From: Pseudomonas maumuensis
GTDB taxonomy: Bacteria; Pseudomonadota; Gammaproteobacteria; Pseudomonadales; Pseudomonadaceae
DNA: 64,000 nt
NCBI RefSeq assembly: GCF_019139675.1
Contig: NZ_CP077077.1
Coordinates: forward strand, 1 to 64,000
Direction: 5' to 3'
Shown here: positions 42,827 to 49,795 of the stretch, one piece after another
Position numbering within the stretch: position 1 is the first letter of the stretch
How the letters are laid out: each line of letters opens with the position of its first letter
Notes under the pieces: generated by a model
Databases searched by the model: none
Told to the model about the DNA's origin: nothing
The model's input: the letters and a program-made list of their open reading frames with translations, nothing else
Made by a program: the position numbers and the translations under genes

Positions 42827-42917
42827 TGGAGCCTCCGCTACAGGTGGTTGGCCATGGGCCTTCTGGACTCTGTATGGGCATATTCGCTGGATTCAATGCC
42901 TTCTTGCGGATTGATCT

Positions 42918-42944
42918 GAACTTGGCGTGGGCCTGGTCCTCAGA
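42918..42944 (+). promoter_or_regulatory. AlgU (RpoE-type) promoter of the osmC-like gene
   Basis: GAACTT (42918-42923), 16-bp spacer, TCAGA (42940-42944): one mismatch to the Pseudomonas AlgU consensus GAACTT-N16/17-TCTGA. It ends about 35 bp upstream of the osmC-like ATG at 42980. Confidence 0.75.
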
Positions 42945-42979
42945 ACCTTAGACACCCCAACCCTGTGACAGGAGGCAGC

Positions 42980-43405
42980 ATGAAGAAGACAGCATCGGCG
43001 GTCTGGCAAGGTGGCCTGAAGGATGGCAAGGGCCAGATATCCACTGAAAGCGGCGCGCTCAAGCAAGCGCCCTACGGCTTCAACACCCGTTTCGAAGGCT
43101 CGCCCGGGACCAACCCGGAAGAGCTGATCGGCGCTGCCCATGCCGGCTGCTTCTCCATGGCGTTGTCGATGATGTTGGGTGAGGCGGGATTCACGCCGGA
43201 ACGGATCGACACTCACGCCGAGGTGAGTCTGGACAAGCAGGCCGATGGCTTTGCCATCACCGCCGTTCACTTGATCCTCAAGGCCAGCGTGCCTGGGGCC
43301 AGCGAGGCGCAGTTCCAGGAGATCGCCAACAAGGCCAAGGCCGGCTGCCCGGTGTCCAAGGTGTTGAACGCGACGATCAGCCTGGACGCCACCTTGCTTT
43401 CCTAG
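42980..43405 (+). CDS. osmC: OsmC family peroxiredoxin-like protein
   Basis: 141-residue osmotically inducible OsmC-type thiol peroxidase that reduces organic hydroperoxides. The two catalytic cysteines sit in HAGCFSMALSMMLGEAGF and KAGCPVSKVLNA; the N terminus KKTASAVWQGGLKDGKGQIST is classic OsmC (YciW/OsmC branch rather than Ohr). ATG at 42980 follows GGAGG; an upstream in-frame GTG at 42965 is less likely. The AlgU-like promoter upstream matches known sigma-22 control of osmC. Confidence 0.92.
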   Translation: MKKTASAVWQGGLKDGKGQISTESGALKQAPYGFNTRFEGSPGTNPEELIGAAHAGCFSMALSMMLGEAGFTPERIDTHAEVSLDKQADGFAITAVHLILKASVPGASEAQFQEIANKAKAGCPVSKVLNATISLDATLLS

Positions 43406-43480
43406 GCGGCGTAACGGCGGCGGTTTGCTGTAGTCTAAACAGCGTTGGCAGCTCGTCTGCCCTGTTTCAGGAGCCGTTCC

Positions 43481-43714
43481 ATGATCCGCGTAGTAATTGG
43501 TGTGCTGGCTTCCCTGCTGGCCACGGCTGCCCTGGCTGCGCCCAAGCCGTGCGAGGAACTGAAGGCCGAGATCGAAGCGAAGATCCAGGCGAACAAGGTT
43601 TCTTCCTACACGCTGGAGATCGTGCCAAATGCCGAGGTCAGTGACCCCAACATGGTCGTGGGAAGTTGTGAGGGTGGAACCAAGAAGATCATCTACCAGA
43701 AGAACGATCGATAA
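43481..43714 (+). CDS. DUF1161 small secreted protein (second copy)
   Basis: 77 residues, signal peptide MIRVVIGVLASLLATAALAA, mature region with PKPCEELKAEIEAKIQANKVSSYTLEIV and VVGSCEGGTKKIIYQK (read in parts). It shares the CEELKAEI and GSCEGGTK-I-Y motifs with the protein at 41550, so the two are close paralogues about 1.9 kb apart. Start at 43481 has CAGGAGCC upstream. Function unknown; the adjacent osmC-like gene hints at envelope stress regulation but no shared promoter is evident. Confidence 0.85.
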   Translation: MIRVVIGVLASLLATAALAAPKPCEELKAEIEAKIQANKVSSYTLEIVPNAEVSDPNMVVGSCEGGTKKIIYQKNDR

Positions 43715-43718
43715 CACA

Positions 43719-43837
43719 GGGGCCGCGTTGCGGCCCATCGCCGGCAAGCCGGCTCCCACATGGTTTGCGTCATTCTCCAGGTCGGCGCCATGACTGTGGG
43801 AGCCGGCTTGCCGGCGAAAGGGCTGCGCAGCAGCCCC
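43719..43837. repeat. Composite inverted REP pair
   Basis: Outer hairpins GGGCCGC-GTT-GCGGCCC (43720-43736) and GGGCTGC-GCA-GCAGCCC (43820-43836) flank REP arms CATCGCCGGCAAGCCGGCTC (43736-43755, continuing CCACA) and TGTGGGAGCCGGCTTGCCGG (43795-43814, continuing CGAAA). Lies at convergent gene ends. Confidence 0.88.
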
Positions 43838-43846
43838 GTGGTTCAC

Positions 43847-44260
43847 TCAAGGAATGCAGGTGACGTTGCTCGGTTCGTTCACCACCACCTTGCGGCTGGC
43901 GTCGTACAACAGCACCTGCGGCTGCATCGCCGGAGCCCGGGCCTCCAGGCGGTAACGCTCGCCAGCCTTGAAATCGTCGTAGCGCACGGTCAGGTAGCAG
44001 GTCCGCTCGGTCGGGTCGGTACTGAAGCCACCGGCGTAGATCTCGTAGTCGAAGCGCACCACCAGTTCATGCCGGCCCGGCGTCACCTGAAAATAGCGGC
44101 CATCGTCCAGGCGCTTGCCGTCCAGGCGGTCGGCCATGAGGGTGCGGCCGGGAGTGATGGTGTACATGTCGATCCAGGCCTTGCTAGGGTCGGCGGGGGG
44201 CAAGGGGCTGGCGCAAGCCCCCAAAGCACTGAGGGCCATCAGCATCATGGGCTGGCGCAT
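43847..44260 (-). CDS. Putative lipoprotein of a tandem paralogous pair (copy 1)
   Basis: 137 residues with a lipoprotein signal: MRQPMMLMALSALGAC, lipobox LGAC, Cys at residue 16. Mature part shares the arrangement PDPS-AW-D...DGRYFQVTPGRHELVVRFDYE...CYLTVRYDDFKAGERYRLEA...LYD with its neighbour at 44316. Predicted beta-rich. ATG at 44260 is preceded by GGGAG; two longer in-frame Met starts are possible. Function unknown. Probably cotranscribed downstream of the second copy (55-bp gap). Confidence 0.75.
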   Translation of the reverse strand: MRQPMMLMALSALGACASPLPPADPSKAWIDMYTITPGRTLMADRLDGKRLDDGRYFQVTPGRHELVVRFDYEIYAGGFSTDPTERTCYLTVRYDDFKAGERYRLEARAPAMQPQVLLYDASRKVVVNEPSNVTCIP

Positions 44261-44315
44261 GGTGAAACTCCCGCTCACGGTTCACAGGCTACAAGCATAG
44301 CGCCGTTCGCGGTGT

Positions 44316-44729
44316 TCAGGTGCGCTGGCAGCCTGCCGGTTCGCCCTGGCCGATCAGCTTCTGGCGCTGGTCGTAGAGTTTGATCCACGGCCGGAAACCG
44401 ATGCTGCCGGCCTGCATCTGGTAGCGCTGGCCGGCAGTGAAGTCCTTGAAGGTGAGGTTGAGCTGGCAGTCGCGCCACAGCGGATGCTCCACCGGGCCGA
44501 TGTTGCTGGGCGTCACGGCGAACTGGTAGCGCACTGTCAGTTCATGGTTGCCGGGCTGTACCTCGAAATAGCGGCTGTCGGTCCAGTCGCGCTCATCCAC
44601 TTGCAGGGCGTGCAGCGAATCGTTGTCACCCGGAGCCAGGTCTACCCAGGCCTGATTCGGGTCCGGGTCGGGCAAGGTGGAACACCCGGTCAACAGCACG
44701 AGCGTGCCGACGGCAAACAGTGTACGCAT
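44316..44729 (-). CDS. Putative lipoprotein of a tandem paralogous pair (copy 2)
   Basis: 137 residues: signal peptide MRTLFAVGTLVLLTGC with lipobox LTGC (Cys 16), then STLPDPDPNQAWVDL, SRYFEVQPGNHELTVRYQF, CQLNLTFKDFTAGQRYQMQAG and IKLYDQRQKLIGQ. Same length as copy 1 and same motif order, indicating tandem duplication. AAGGGGAAG upstream of the ATG at 44729 supports the start; the open frame extends further but without an SD. Divergent from the HExxH peptidase gene. Function unknown. Confidence 0.75.
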   Translation of the reverse strand: MRTLFAVGTLVLLTGCSTLPDPDPNQAWVDLAPGDNDSLHALQVDERDWTDSRYFEVQPGNHELTVRYQFAVTPSNIGPVEHPLWRDCQLNLTFKDFTAGQRYQMQAGSIGFRPWIKLYDQRQKLIGQGEPAGCQRT

Positions 44730-44796
44730 GGCAAAGCTTCCCCTTGGCGAGATAGTCTTGGTCGCATTCGGCCGACGAGCGAGATAGACAGCCTCG

Positions 44797-45936
44797 ATGT
44801 TTGGACTTTTTCTTTTCATGCGCTGCAGCCGTCGGGCTCTCGACCGCGTTTTCACCCGGTTTGTTCCCGTGACGCTGGGTGTCCTGCTGAGCGGTTGCTC
44901 AAGCGTGGGCTATTACGGTCAGCTGGCCGAGGGGCAATGGCAGCTGTTGCGGGCACGCCAACCGCTGGAACGGGTGATTGCAGACCCTGCCACCAGCCCG
45001 GCCTTGCGTCAGCGCCTGTTGTTCGCCGAAAAAGCCCGGGCCTTCGCCAGCGCGCAACTGAGGTTGCCGGACAACGGCAGCTACCGCGTGTATGCCGACC
45101 TCGGCCGGCCCTACGTGGTGTGGAACGTGTTCGCCACCCCGGAGCTGTCATTGCAGCCGGTGACCCATTGTTTCCCCATCGCCGGTTGCGTGGCCTATCG
45201 CGGCTACTACCGCCAGGGTGCCGCCCGCGGAGCGGCGGCGCTGATGCGCCAGGAGGGTCTGGATGTCTATGTCGGGGGCGTGGAGGCCTACTCCACCCTG
45301 GGCTGGTTCGACGACCCGATTCTTTCGACCATGACCGGCTGGGGCGAGGAACGCCTGGCCACGGTGATTTTCCACGAGTTGGCGCATCAGCGCTTCTACG
45401 TACAGGACGATACCGAGTTCAACGAATCGTTCGCGTCGTTCGTCGAGCAGGAGGGCACCCGGCAATGGCGCGCGGCGCGCGGGATGGAGGCGGTCGAGGA
45501 GCATGGTGCCGGGCAACGCGACGCCTTCATACGCCTGGTGCTCGCCAGCCGCGAGCGCCTGCAGGCGATCTATGCCGGGCCGCTGGATGCGGCGGGCAAG
45601 AGGGCGGCCAAGCAGACGGAGTTCGAACGGTTGCGGCGCGAGTACCGAGAGGTGCGGGATCGGGATTGGGCCGGGGATCGGCGTTTCGATGCCTGGATGT
45701 ACGGGCCGATGAACAATGCGAAGTTGTTGCCGTTTGGCCTGTATGACCAGTGGGTGCCGGCTTTTTCGCAGTTGTTCAAAGAGGTTGGTGGGGATTGGCT
45801 GCGGTTTTATGAGCGGGTGGAGGCGCTTGGGAGGTTGCCGATCGAGCAGCGCAAATTGGCGTTGGCAGCGCTGGCCTCATCACGGGGCAAGCCCGCTCCC
45901 ACGACAGCGCGTGGGGGCGGGCCTGATCCGCGATAA
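44797..45936 (+). CDS. Predicted aminopeptidase/zinc metalloprotease lipoprotein (PF10023-like)
   Basis: About 379 residues: N-terminal signal with lipobox LLSGC, then SVGYYGQLAEGQWQLL, GGVEAYSTLGWFDDPILSTM, and the zinc motif HELAH at about 193-197 followed by EFNESFASFVEQEG, a second metal-ligand Glu region. This is the family often annotated as putative aminopeptidase. Start uncertain: ATG 44797 or ATG 44818 (MRCSRRALDR). The last residues, beginning SSRGKPAPTTARGG, are encoded by a REP inverted repeat, so the C-terminal tail is probably a late addition. Confidence 0.82.
   Translation: MFGLFLFMRCSRRALDRVFTRFVPVTLGVLLSGCSSVGYYGQLAEGQWQLLRARQPLERVIADPATSPALRQRLLFAEKARAFASAQLRLPDNGSYRVYADLGRPYVVWNVFATPELSLQPVTHCFPIAGCVAYRGYYRQGAARGAAALMRQEGLDVYVGGVEAYSTLGWFDDPILSTMTGWGEERLATVIFHELAHQRFYVQDDTEFNESFASFVEQEGTRQWRAARGMEAVEEHGAGQRDAFIRLVLASRERLQAIYAGPLDAAGKRAAKQTEFERLRREYREVRDRDWAGDRRFDAWMYGPMNNAKLLPFGLYDQWVPAFSQLFKEVGGDWLRFYERVEALGRLPIEQRKLALAALASSRGKPAPTTARGGGPDPR
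45879..45934. repeat. Inverted REP pair overlapping a coding 3' end
   Basis: Arm 45879-45902 (ATCACGGGGCAAGCCCGCTC, continuing CCAC) and arm 45911-45934 (GTGGGGGCGGGCCTGATCCG, continuing CGAT) are imperfect reverse complements with an 8-bp loop. They encode the last residues of the peptidase gene. Confidence 0.75.
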
Positions 45937-45943
45937 AGCGGGA

Positions 45944-46591
45944 TCAGCGCACGAATGCCTGGTGCAGCTCGGCCAGCGTCTCGAAGTGGAACGCCGGCGC
46001 CTCGGCCTCCAGCTCCTCCCGGCTGCCGAACCCATAGCCCACCGCCACCGCCTGCAAACCGTTGCTCCGCGCACCGATCAGGTCATGCTTGCGATCCCCG
46101 ATCATCAAGGTCTGCGTCGGATCCAGCCCCTCTTCGTCCAGCAGGTGGCGGATCAGCTCGACCTTGTTGGTCCGCGTGCCATCGAGCTCGCTGCCGTAGA
46201 TCACCTTGAAGTGATGGTCGAAGGCGAAATGCCGGGCGATTTCGCGGGCGAACTCCCAGGGTTTTGAGGTGGCGATGTACAGGGTGCGGCCTTGGCCATT
46301 GAGCGCTTGCAGCAACTCGGGCACGCCGTCGAACATCAGGTTTTCGTACAGCCCGGTTACCTTGAAGCGTTCACGGTAGAAGTTCACCGCGTCCCAGGCC
46401 TTGGCCTCGTCGAAGGCATAGAACTGCATGAACGCCTGCAGCAAGGGCGGGCCGATGAAGTGCTCGAGGCGGGTAAGGTCCGGCTCGTCGATGCCCAGCT
46501 TGGCCAGGGCGTACTGGATCGAGCGGGTGATGCCCAGGCGCGGGTCGGTCAGGGTGCCGTCGAGGTCGAAGAGGATGTTCTGCTGGTGCAT
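45944..46591 (-). CDS. HAD family hydrolase (Gph/phosphatase-like)
   Basis: 215-residue haloacid dehalogenase-superfamily phosphatase: nucleophile motif LFDLDGTLTDP, cap region FIGPPLLQAFMQFY, motif II in YIATSKPWEFA, and MIGDRKHDLIGARSNG as motif IV. Resembles phosphoglycolate phosphatase-like proteins, but the substrate is not clear. Start at 46591 (MHQQNILF); an upstream ATG at 46615 overlaps the neighbouring gene by 4 bp and is possible. Lies downstream of the gamma-carbonic anhydrase gene on the same strand. Confidence 0.87.
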   Translation of the reverse strand: MHQQNILFDLDGTLTDPRLGITRSIQYALAKLGIDEPDLTRLEHFIGPPLLQAFMQFYAFDEAKAWDAVNFYRERFKVTGLYENLMFDGVPELLQALNGQGRTLYIATSKPWEFAREIARHFAFDHHFKVIYGSELDGTRTNKVELIRHLLDEEGLDPTQTLMIGDRKHDLIGARSNGLQAVAVGYGFGSREELEAEAPAFHFETLAELHQAFVR

Positions 46592-46611
46592 GGTGTTCTC
46601 TGCAGTCGAAT

Positions 46612-47160
46612 TCATTCCGGGCGGTCGTAGCCTTCGGCCAGGTGCTGGTCCTTGAGCTTGACGTAGTTGCCGGCGCTGTAGGGGAAGAACGCGTGTTCCT
46701 GCTCGCTCAGCAGGCGCACCTGCTTCACCGGGCTGCCCATGTACAGGTAGCCGCTGACCAGGCGCTTGCCGGGTGGCACCAGGCTGCCGGCGCCGATGAT
46801 CACTTCGTCCTCGACGATGGCGCCGTCCATGATGGTGCTGCCCATGCCGACCAGGATGCGATTGCCCAGGGTACAGCCATGCAGCATGACTTTGTGACCG
46901 ATGGTCACCTCGTCGCCGATGATCAGTGGGTAGCCATCGGGGTTGAACGGCCCGGCGTGGGTGATGTGCAGCACGCTGCCGTCCTGCACGCTGGTGCGCG
47001 CGCCGATACGGATGCGGTGCATGTCGCCGCGTACCACGGTCAGCGGCCAGATCGAGCTGTCCTCGCCGATCTCGACGTCGCCGATGACCACCGCCGAACG
47101 GTCGACGAAGGCCCGTGGTCCCACTTTCGGCGTGTGTTCCCGAAACGTGCGGATGGCCAT
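46612..47160 (-). CDS. Gamma-carbonic anhydrase family protein (left-handed beta-helix)
   Basis: 182 residues built of hexapeptide repeats (VIGDVEIGEDSSIWPLTVVRGDMHRIRIGARTSVQDGSVLH, read in parts), with His in LHITHAG, IGDEVTIGHKVMLHG as metal-ligand candidates and a C-terminal helix. Belongs to the YrdA/CaiE-like branch; carbonic anhydrase activity is often absent in these relatives. ATG at 47160 follows AGAGGAAC. Divergent from prlC. The much longer open frame to 49284 is antisense to prlC and not real. Confidence 0.88.
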   Translation of the reverse strand: MAIRTFREHTPKVGPRAFVDRSAVVIGDVEIGEDSSIWPLTVVRGDMHRIRIGARTSVQDGSVLHITHAGPFNPDGYPLIIGDEVTIGHKVMLHGCTLGNRILVGMGSTIMDGAIVEDEVIIGAGSLVPPGKRLVSGYLYMGSPVKQVRLLSEQEHAFFPYSAGNYVKLKDQHLAEGYDRPE

Positions 47161-47262
47161 GATAGTGTTCCTCTGCAATGCCGATAGGCAGGCTGCCTGC
47201 TGCGGTCGGCGTCGATTGTAATTAAGATGGTCCCGTGTTTCTCCTGCCAAGGTACCCGAACC

Positions 47263-49314
47263 GTGAGTGCGAACAACCCGCTGCTGCAGTCCCATGATCT
47301 GCCGCCCTTCTCGGCGATCCGCGCCGAGCATGTGCTGCCGGCGATCGAGCAGATCCTCGCCGACAACCGCAAGGCCATCGCCGAGATCCTCGAAAAGCAG
47401 GGCAAGAGCCCGACCTGGGCCGGCCTGGTGCTGGCGATGGACGAACTCAACGACCGCCTGGGCGCCGCCTGGAGCCCGGTCAGCCACCTCAACGCGGTGT
47501 GCAACAGCCAGGAACTGCGCGAGGCCTACGAGTCGTGCCTGCCGGCCCTGAGCGCCTATTCCACCGAACTGGGCCAGAACCGTGCCCTGTTCGAGGCTTA
47601 TGAAGCCTTGGCCGCCAGCCCTGAAGCCGCCAGCTTCGACGTGGCGCAGAAGACCATCATCGACCACGCCCTGCGCGATTTCCGCCTGTCGGGCATCGAC
47701 TTGCCGGCCGACAAGCAGCAGCGCTACGCCGAGGTGCAGAGCAAGCTCAGCGAACTGGGCAGCCGCTTCTCCAACCAACTGCTCGACGCCACCCAGGCCT
47801 GGACCAAGCACGTCACCGAAGAAGCCGCGCTGGCCGGCCTGACCGACTCGGCCAAGGCGCAGATGGCCGCCGCAGCGCAGGCCAAGGGCCTGGACGGCTG
47901 GCTGATTACCCTGGAGTTCCCCAGCTACTACGCAGTGATGACCTACGCCAGCGACCGCGCCCTGCGCGAAGAGCTGTATGCCGCCTACTGCACCCGTGCC
48001 TCCGACCAGGGCCCGAATGCCGGCCAGTTCGACAACGGCCCGGTGATGGAAGAGATCCTCGACCTGCGCCAGGAGCTGGCCGGACTGCTGGGTTACAAGA
48101 ACTTCGCCGAGCTGAGCCTGGCCACCAAGATGGCCGAATCCAGCGACCAGGTGCTGAGTTTCCTGCGCGACCTGGCCAAGCGTTCCAAGCCATTCGCCGC
48201 CCAGGACCTGGAGCAGCTCAAGGCCTATGCCGCCGAGCAAGGCACCCCCGAGCTGGCCAGCTGGGACGCCGGCTACTTCGGCGAGAAGCTGCGCGAGCAG
48301 CGCTACAGCGTGTCCCAGGAAGCGCTGCGCGCCTACTTCCCGATCGACAAGGTGCTGTCCGGCCTGTTCGTCATCGTGCAGCGCCTGTACGGCATCGAGA
48401 TCAACGAACTCAAGGGCTTCGACAGCTGGCACCCGGATGTGCGCCTGTTCGAGATCAAGGAAAACGGCCAGCACGTCGGGCGCTTCTTCTTCGACCTCTA
48501 CGCCCGCGCCAACAAGCGCGGCGGCGCATGGATGGACGGCGCCCGCGACCATCGCCGCACCGCCAATGGCAGCCTGCAGAGCCCGGTGGCCAACCTGGTG
48601 TGCAACTTCACCCCAGCCACTCCAGGCAAGCCTGCACTGCTGACCCACGACGAAGTCACCACGCTGTTCCACGAGTTCGGGCACGGTCTGCACCACCTGC
48701 TGACTCGCATCGAGCATGCCGGCGTGTCTGGTATCAACGGCGTGGCCTGGGACGCGGTGGAGCTGCCGAGCCAGTTCATGGAGAACTGGTGCTGGGAGCC
48801 CGAGGGCCTGGCGCTGATCTCCGGCCACTACGAGACCGGTGAGGCATTGCCCCAGGACCTGCTGGACAAGATGCTGGCGGCGAAGAACTTCCAGTCCGGC
48901 ATGATGATGGTGCGCCAGCTGGAGTTCTCGCTGTTCGACTTCGAGCTGCACGCCACCCACGGCGACGGCCGCAGCGTGCTGCAGGTGCTCGAAGGCGTGC
49001 GCGACGAGGTCTCGGTGATGCGTCCGCCGGCCTACAATCGCTTCCCCAACAGCTTCGCGCACATCTTCGCCGGCGGCTACGCGGCGGGCTACTACAGCTA
49101 CAAGTGGGCCGAAGTGCTGTCGGCCGATGCCTTCTCGCGCTTCGAAGAAGAAGGCGTGCTCAATGCCGAGACCGGCCGCGCGTTCCGCGAGGCGATCCTG
49201 GCCCGGGGCGGTTCTCGCGAGCCGATGGTGCTGTTCGTCGACTTCCGTGGCCGTGAGCCTTCCATCGATGCACTGCTGCGCCACTGCGGCCTGAGCGAGG
49301 ACGCAGCGGCATGA
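47263..49314 (+). CDS. prlC: Oligopeptidase A
   Basis: 683-residue M3 family zinc metallopeptidase that degrades short peptides, including signal peptide fragments, in the cytoplasm. Zinc motif HEFGH at 470-474 within TTLFHEFGHGLHHLLTR, third ligand Glu in GINGVAWDAVELPSQFMENW. GTG at 47263 chosen (MSANNPLLQSHDLPPF) with AAGG upstream. The following small zinc-ribbon gene overlaps by 4 bp (ATGA). Confidence 0.96.
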   Translation: MSANNPLLQSHDLPPFSAIRAEHVLPAIEQILADNRKAIAEILEKQGKSPTWAGLVLAMDELNDRLGAAWSPVSHLNAVCNSQELREAYESCLPALSAYSTELGQNRALFEAYEALAASPEAASFDVAQKTIIDHALRDFRLSGIDLPADKQQRYAEVQSKLSELGSRFSNQLLDATQAWTKHVTEEAALAGLTDSAKAQMAAAAQAKGLDGWLITLEFPSYYAVMTYASDRALREELYAAYCTRASDQGPNAGQFDNGPVMEEILDLRQELAGLLGYKNFAELSLATKMAESSDQVLSFLRDLAKRSKPFAAQDLEQLKAYAAEQGTPELASWDAGYFGEKLREQRYSVSQEALRAYFPIDKVLSGLFVIVQRLYGIEINELKGFDSWHPDVRLFEIKENGQHVGRFFFDLYARANKRGGAWMDGARDHRRTANGSLQSPVANLVCNFTPATPGKPALLTHDEVTTLFHEFGHGLHHLLTRIEHAGVSGINGVAWDAVELPSQFMENWCWEPEGLALISGHYETGEALPQDLLDKMLAAKNFQSGMMMVRQLEFSLFDFELHATHGDGRSVLQVLEGVRDEVSVMRPPAYNRFPNSFAHIFAGGYAAGYYSYKWAEVLSADAFSRFEEEGVLNAETGRAFREAILARGGSREPMVLFVDFRGREPSIDALLRHCGLSEDAAA

Positions 49315-49595
49315 GTGAGGTAGCTGTGAGCATAACCAAGCGACGCTTTATCGCCGGGGCCGTGTGCCCGGCGTGCAGCGAGATGGACAAGCTGATGATG
49401 TGGAGCGTGGATGGCGTGCCGCACCGTGAGTGCGTGGGCTGCGGGTTCACCGACACCCTGAACGAACAAGGGTTGTCGGTGCCTTCCGAGCTTGGCACCC
49501 GGGTCAACCAACTGGCGCCGAAGGCGGCACCTGTGAAAGTGCAGGTGCAGACCGTGCAGTTCTTCCCCAATCCGAAGCTGAAGAAGCCTGAGTGA
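49311..49595 (+). CDS. YheV-family zinc ribbon protein
   Basis: 94 residues: TKRRFIAGAVCPACSEMDKLMMWSVDGVPHRECVGCGFTDTLN (read in parts) contains two CxxC pairs (VCPAC and ECVGC), a classic zinc ribbon, followed by a basic tail. Function unknown; the pairing with prlC is conserved in gammaproteobacteria in my recollection. Start at 49311 overlaps the prlC stop; a GTG at 49326 with GAGG upstream is an alternative. Confidence 0.87.
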   Translation: MSEVAVSITKRRFIAGAVCPACSEMDKLMMWSVDGVPHRECVGCGFTDTLNEQGLSVPSELGTRVNQLAPKAAPVKVQVQTVQFFPNPKLKKPE

Positions 49596-49599
49596 TACT

Positions 49600-49713
49600 G
49601 GGGCCGCTTTGCGGCCCATCGCCGGCAAGCCGGCTCCCACAGGGTATCGCGCTCTTCTGTGGGAGCCGGCTTGTCGTGGCGACGAACCGCGGCGATGGGC
49701 TGCGCAGCAGCCC
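49600..49713. repeat. Composite REP pair, one arm of the variant type
   Basis: GGGCCGC-TTT-GCGGCCC (49601-49617), REP arm CATCGCCGGCAAGCCGGCTC (49617-49636), then an arm at 49658 in which CGGCTTG is followed by TCGTGGCGACGAACCGC before GGCGATGGG, and a closing GGGCTGC-GCA-GCAGCCC hairpin. Confidence 0.8.
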
Positions 49714-49760
49714 TTTGCAATCCGCCTGATGGCACTGGCACTCCAGATAAACCCGGATTA

Positions 49761-49776
49761 CTGTATGCGCATACAG
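49761..49776. promoter_or_regulatory. LexA (SOS) box nested in a terminator-like hairpin
   Basis: CTGTATGCGCATACAG is a perfect 16-bp palindrome fitting the CTGT-N8-ACAG LexA consensus. It is the centre of a longer dyad: AACCCGGAT (49750-49758) pairs with ATCCGGGTT (49779-49787), followed by T6. The radical SAM ATG begins at 49796 and has no visible SD. Confidence 0.85.
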
Positions 49777-49795
49777 TGATCCGGGTTTTTTAATC

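Noticed and set aside
43406..43480. AlgU-like -10 TCTAA at 43434 upstream of the second DUF1161 gene
   Set aside because: The position where the -35 should be reads TAACGG rather than GAACTT, so it is too weak to call.
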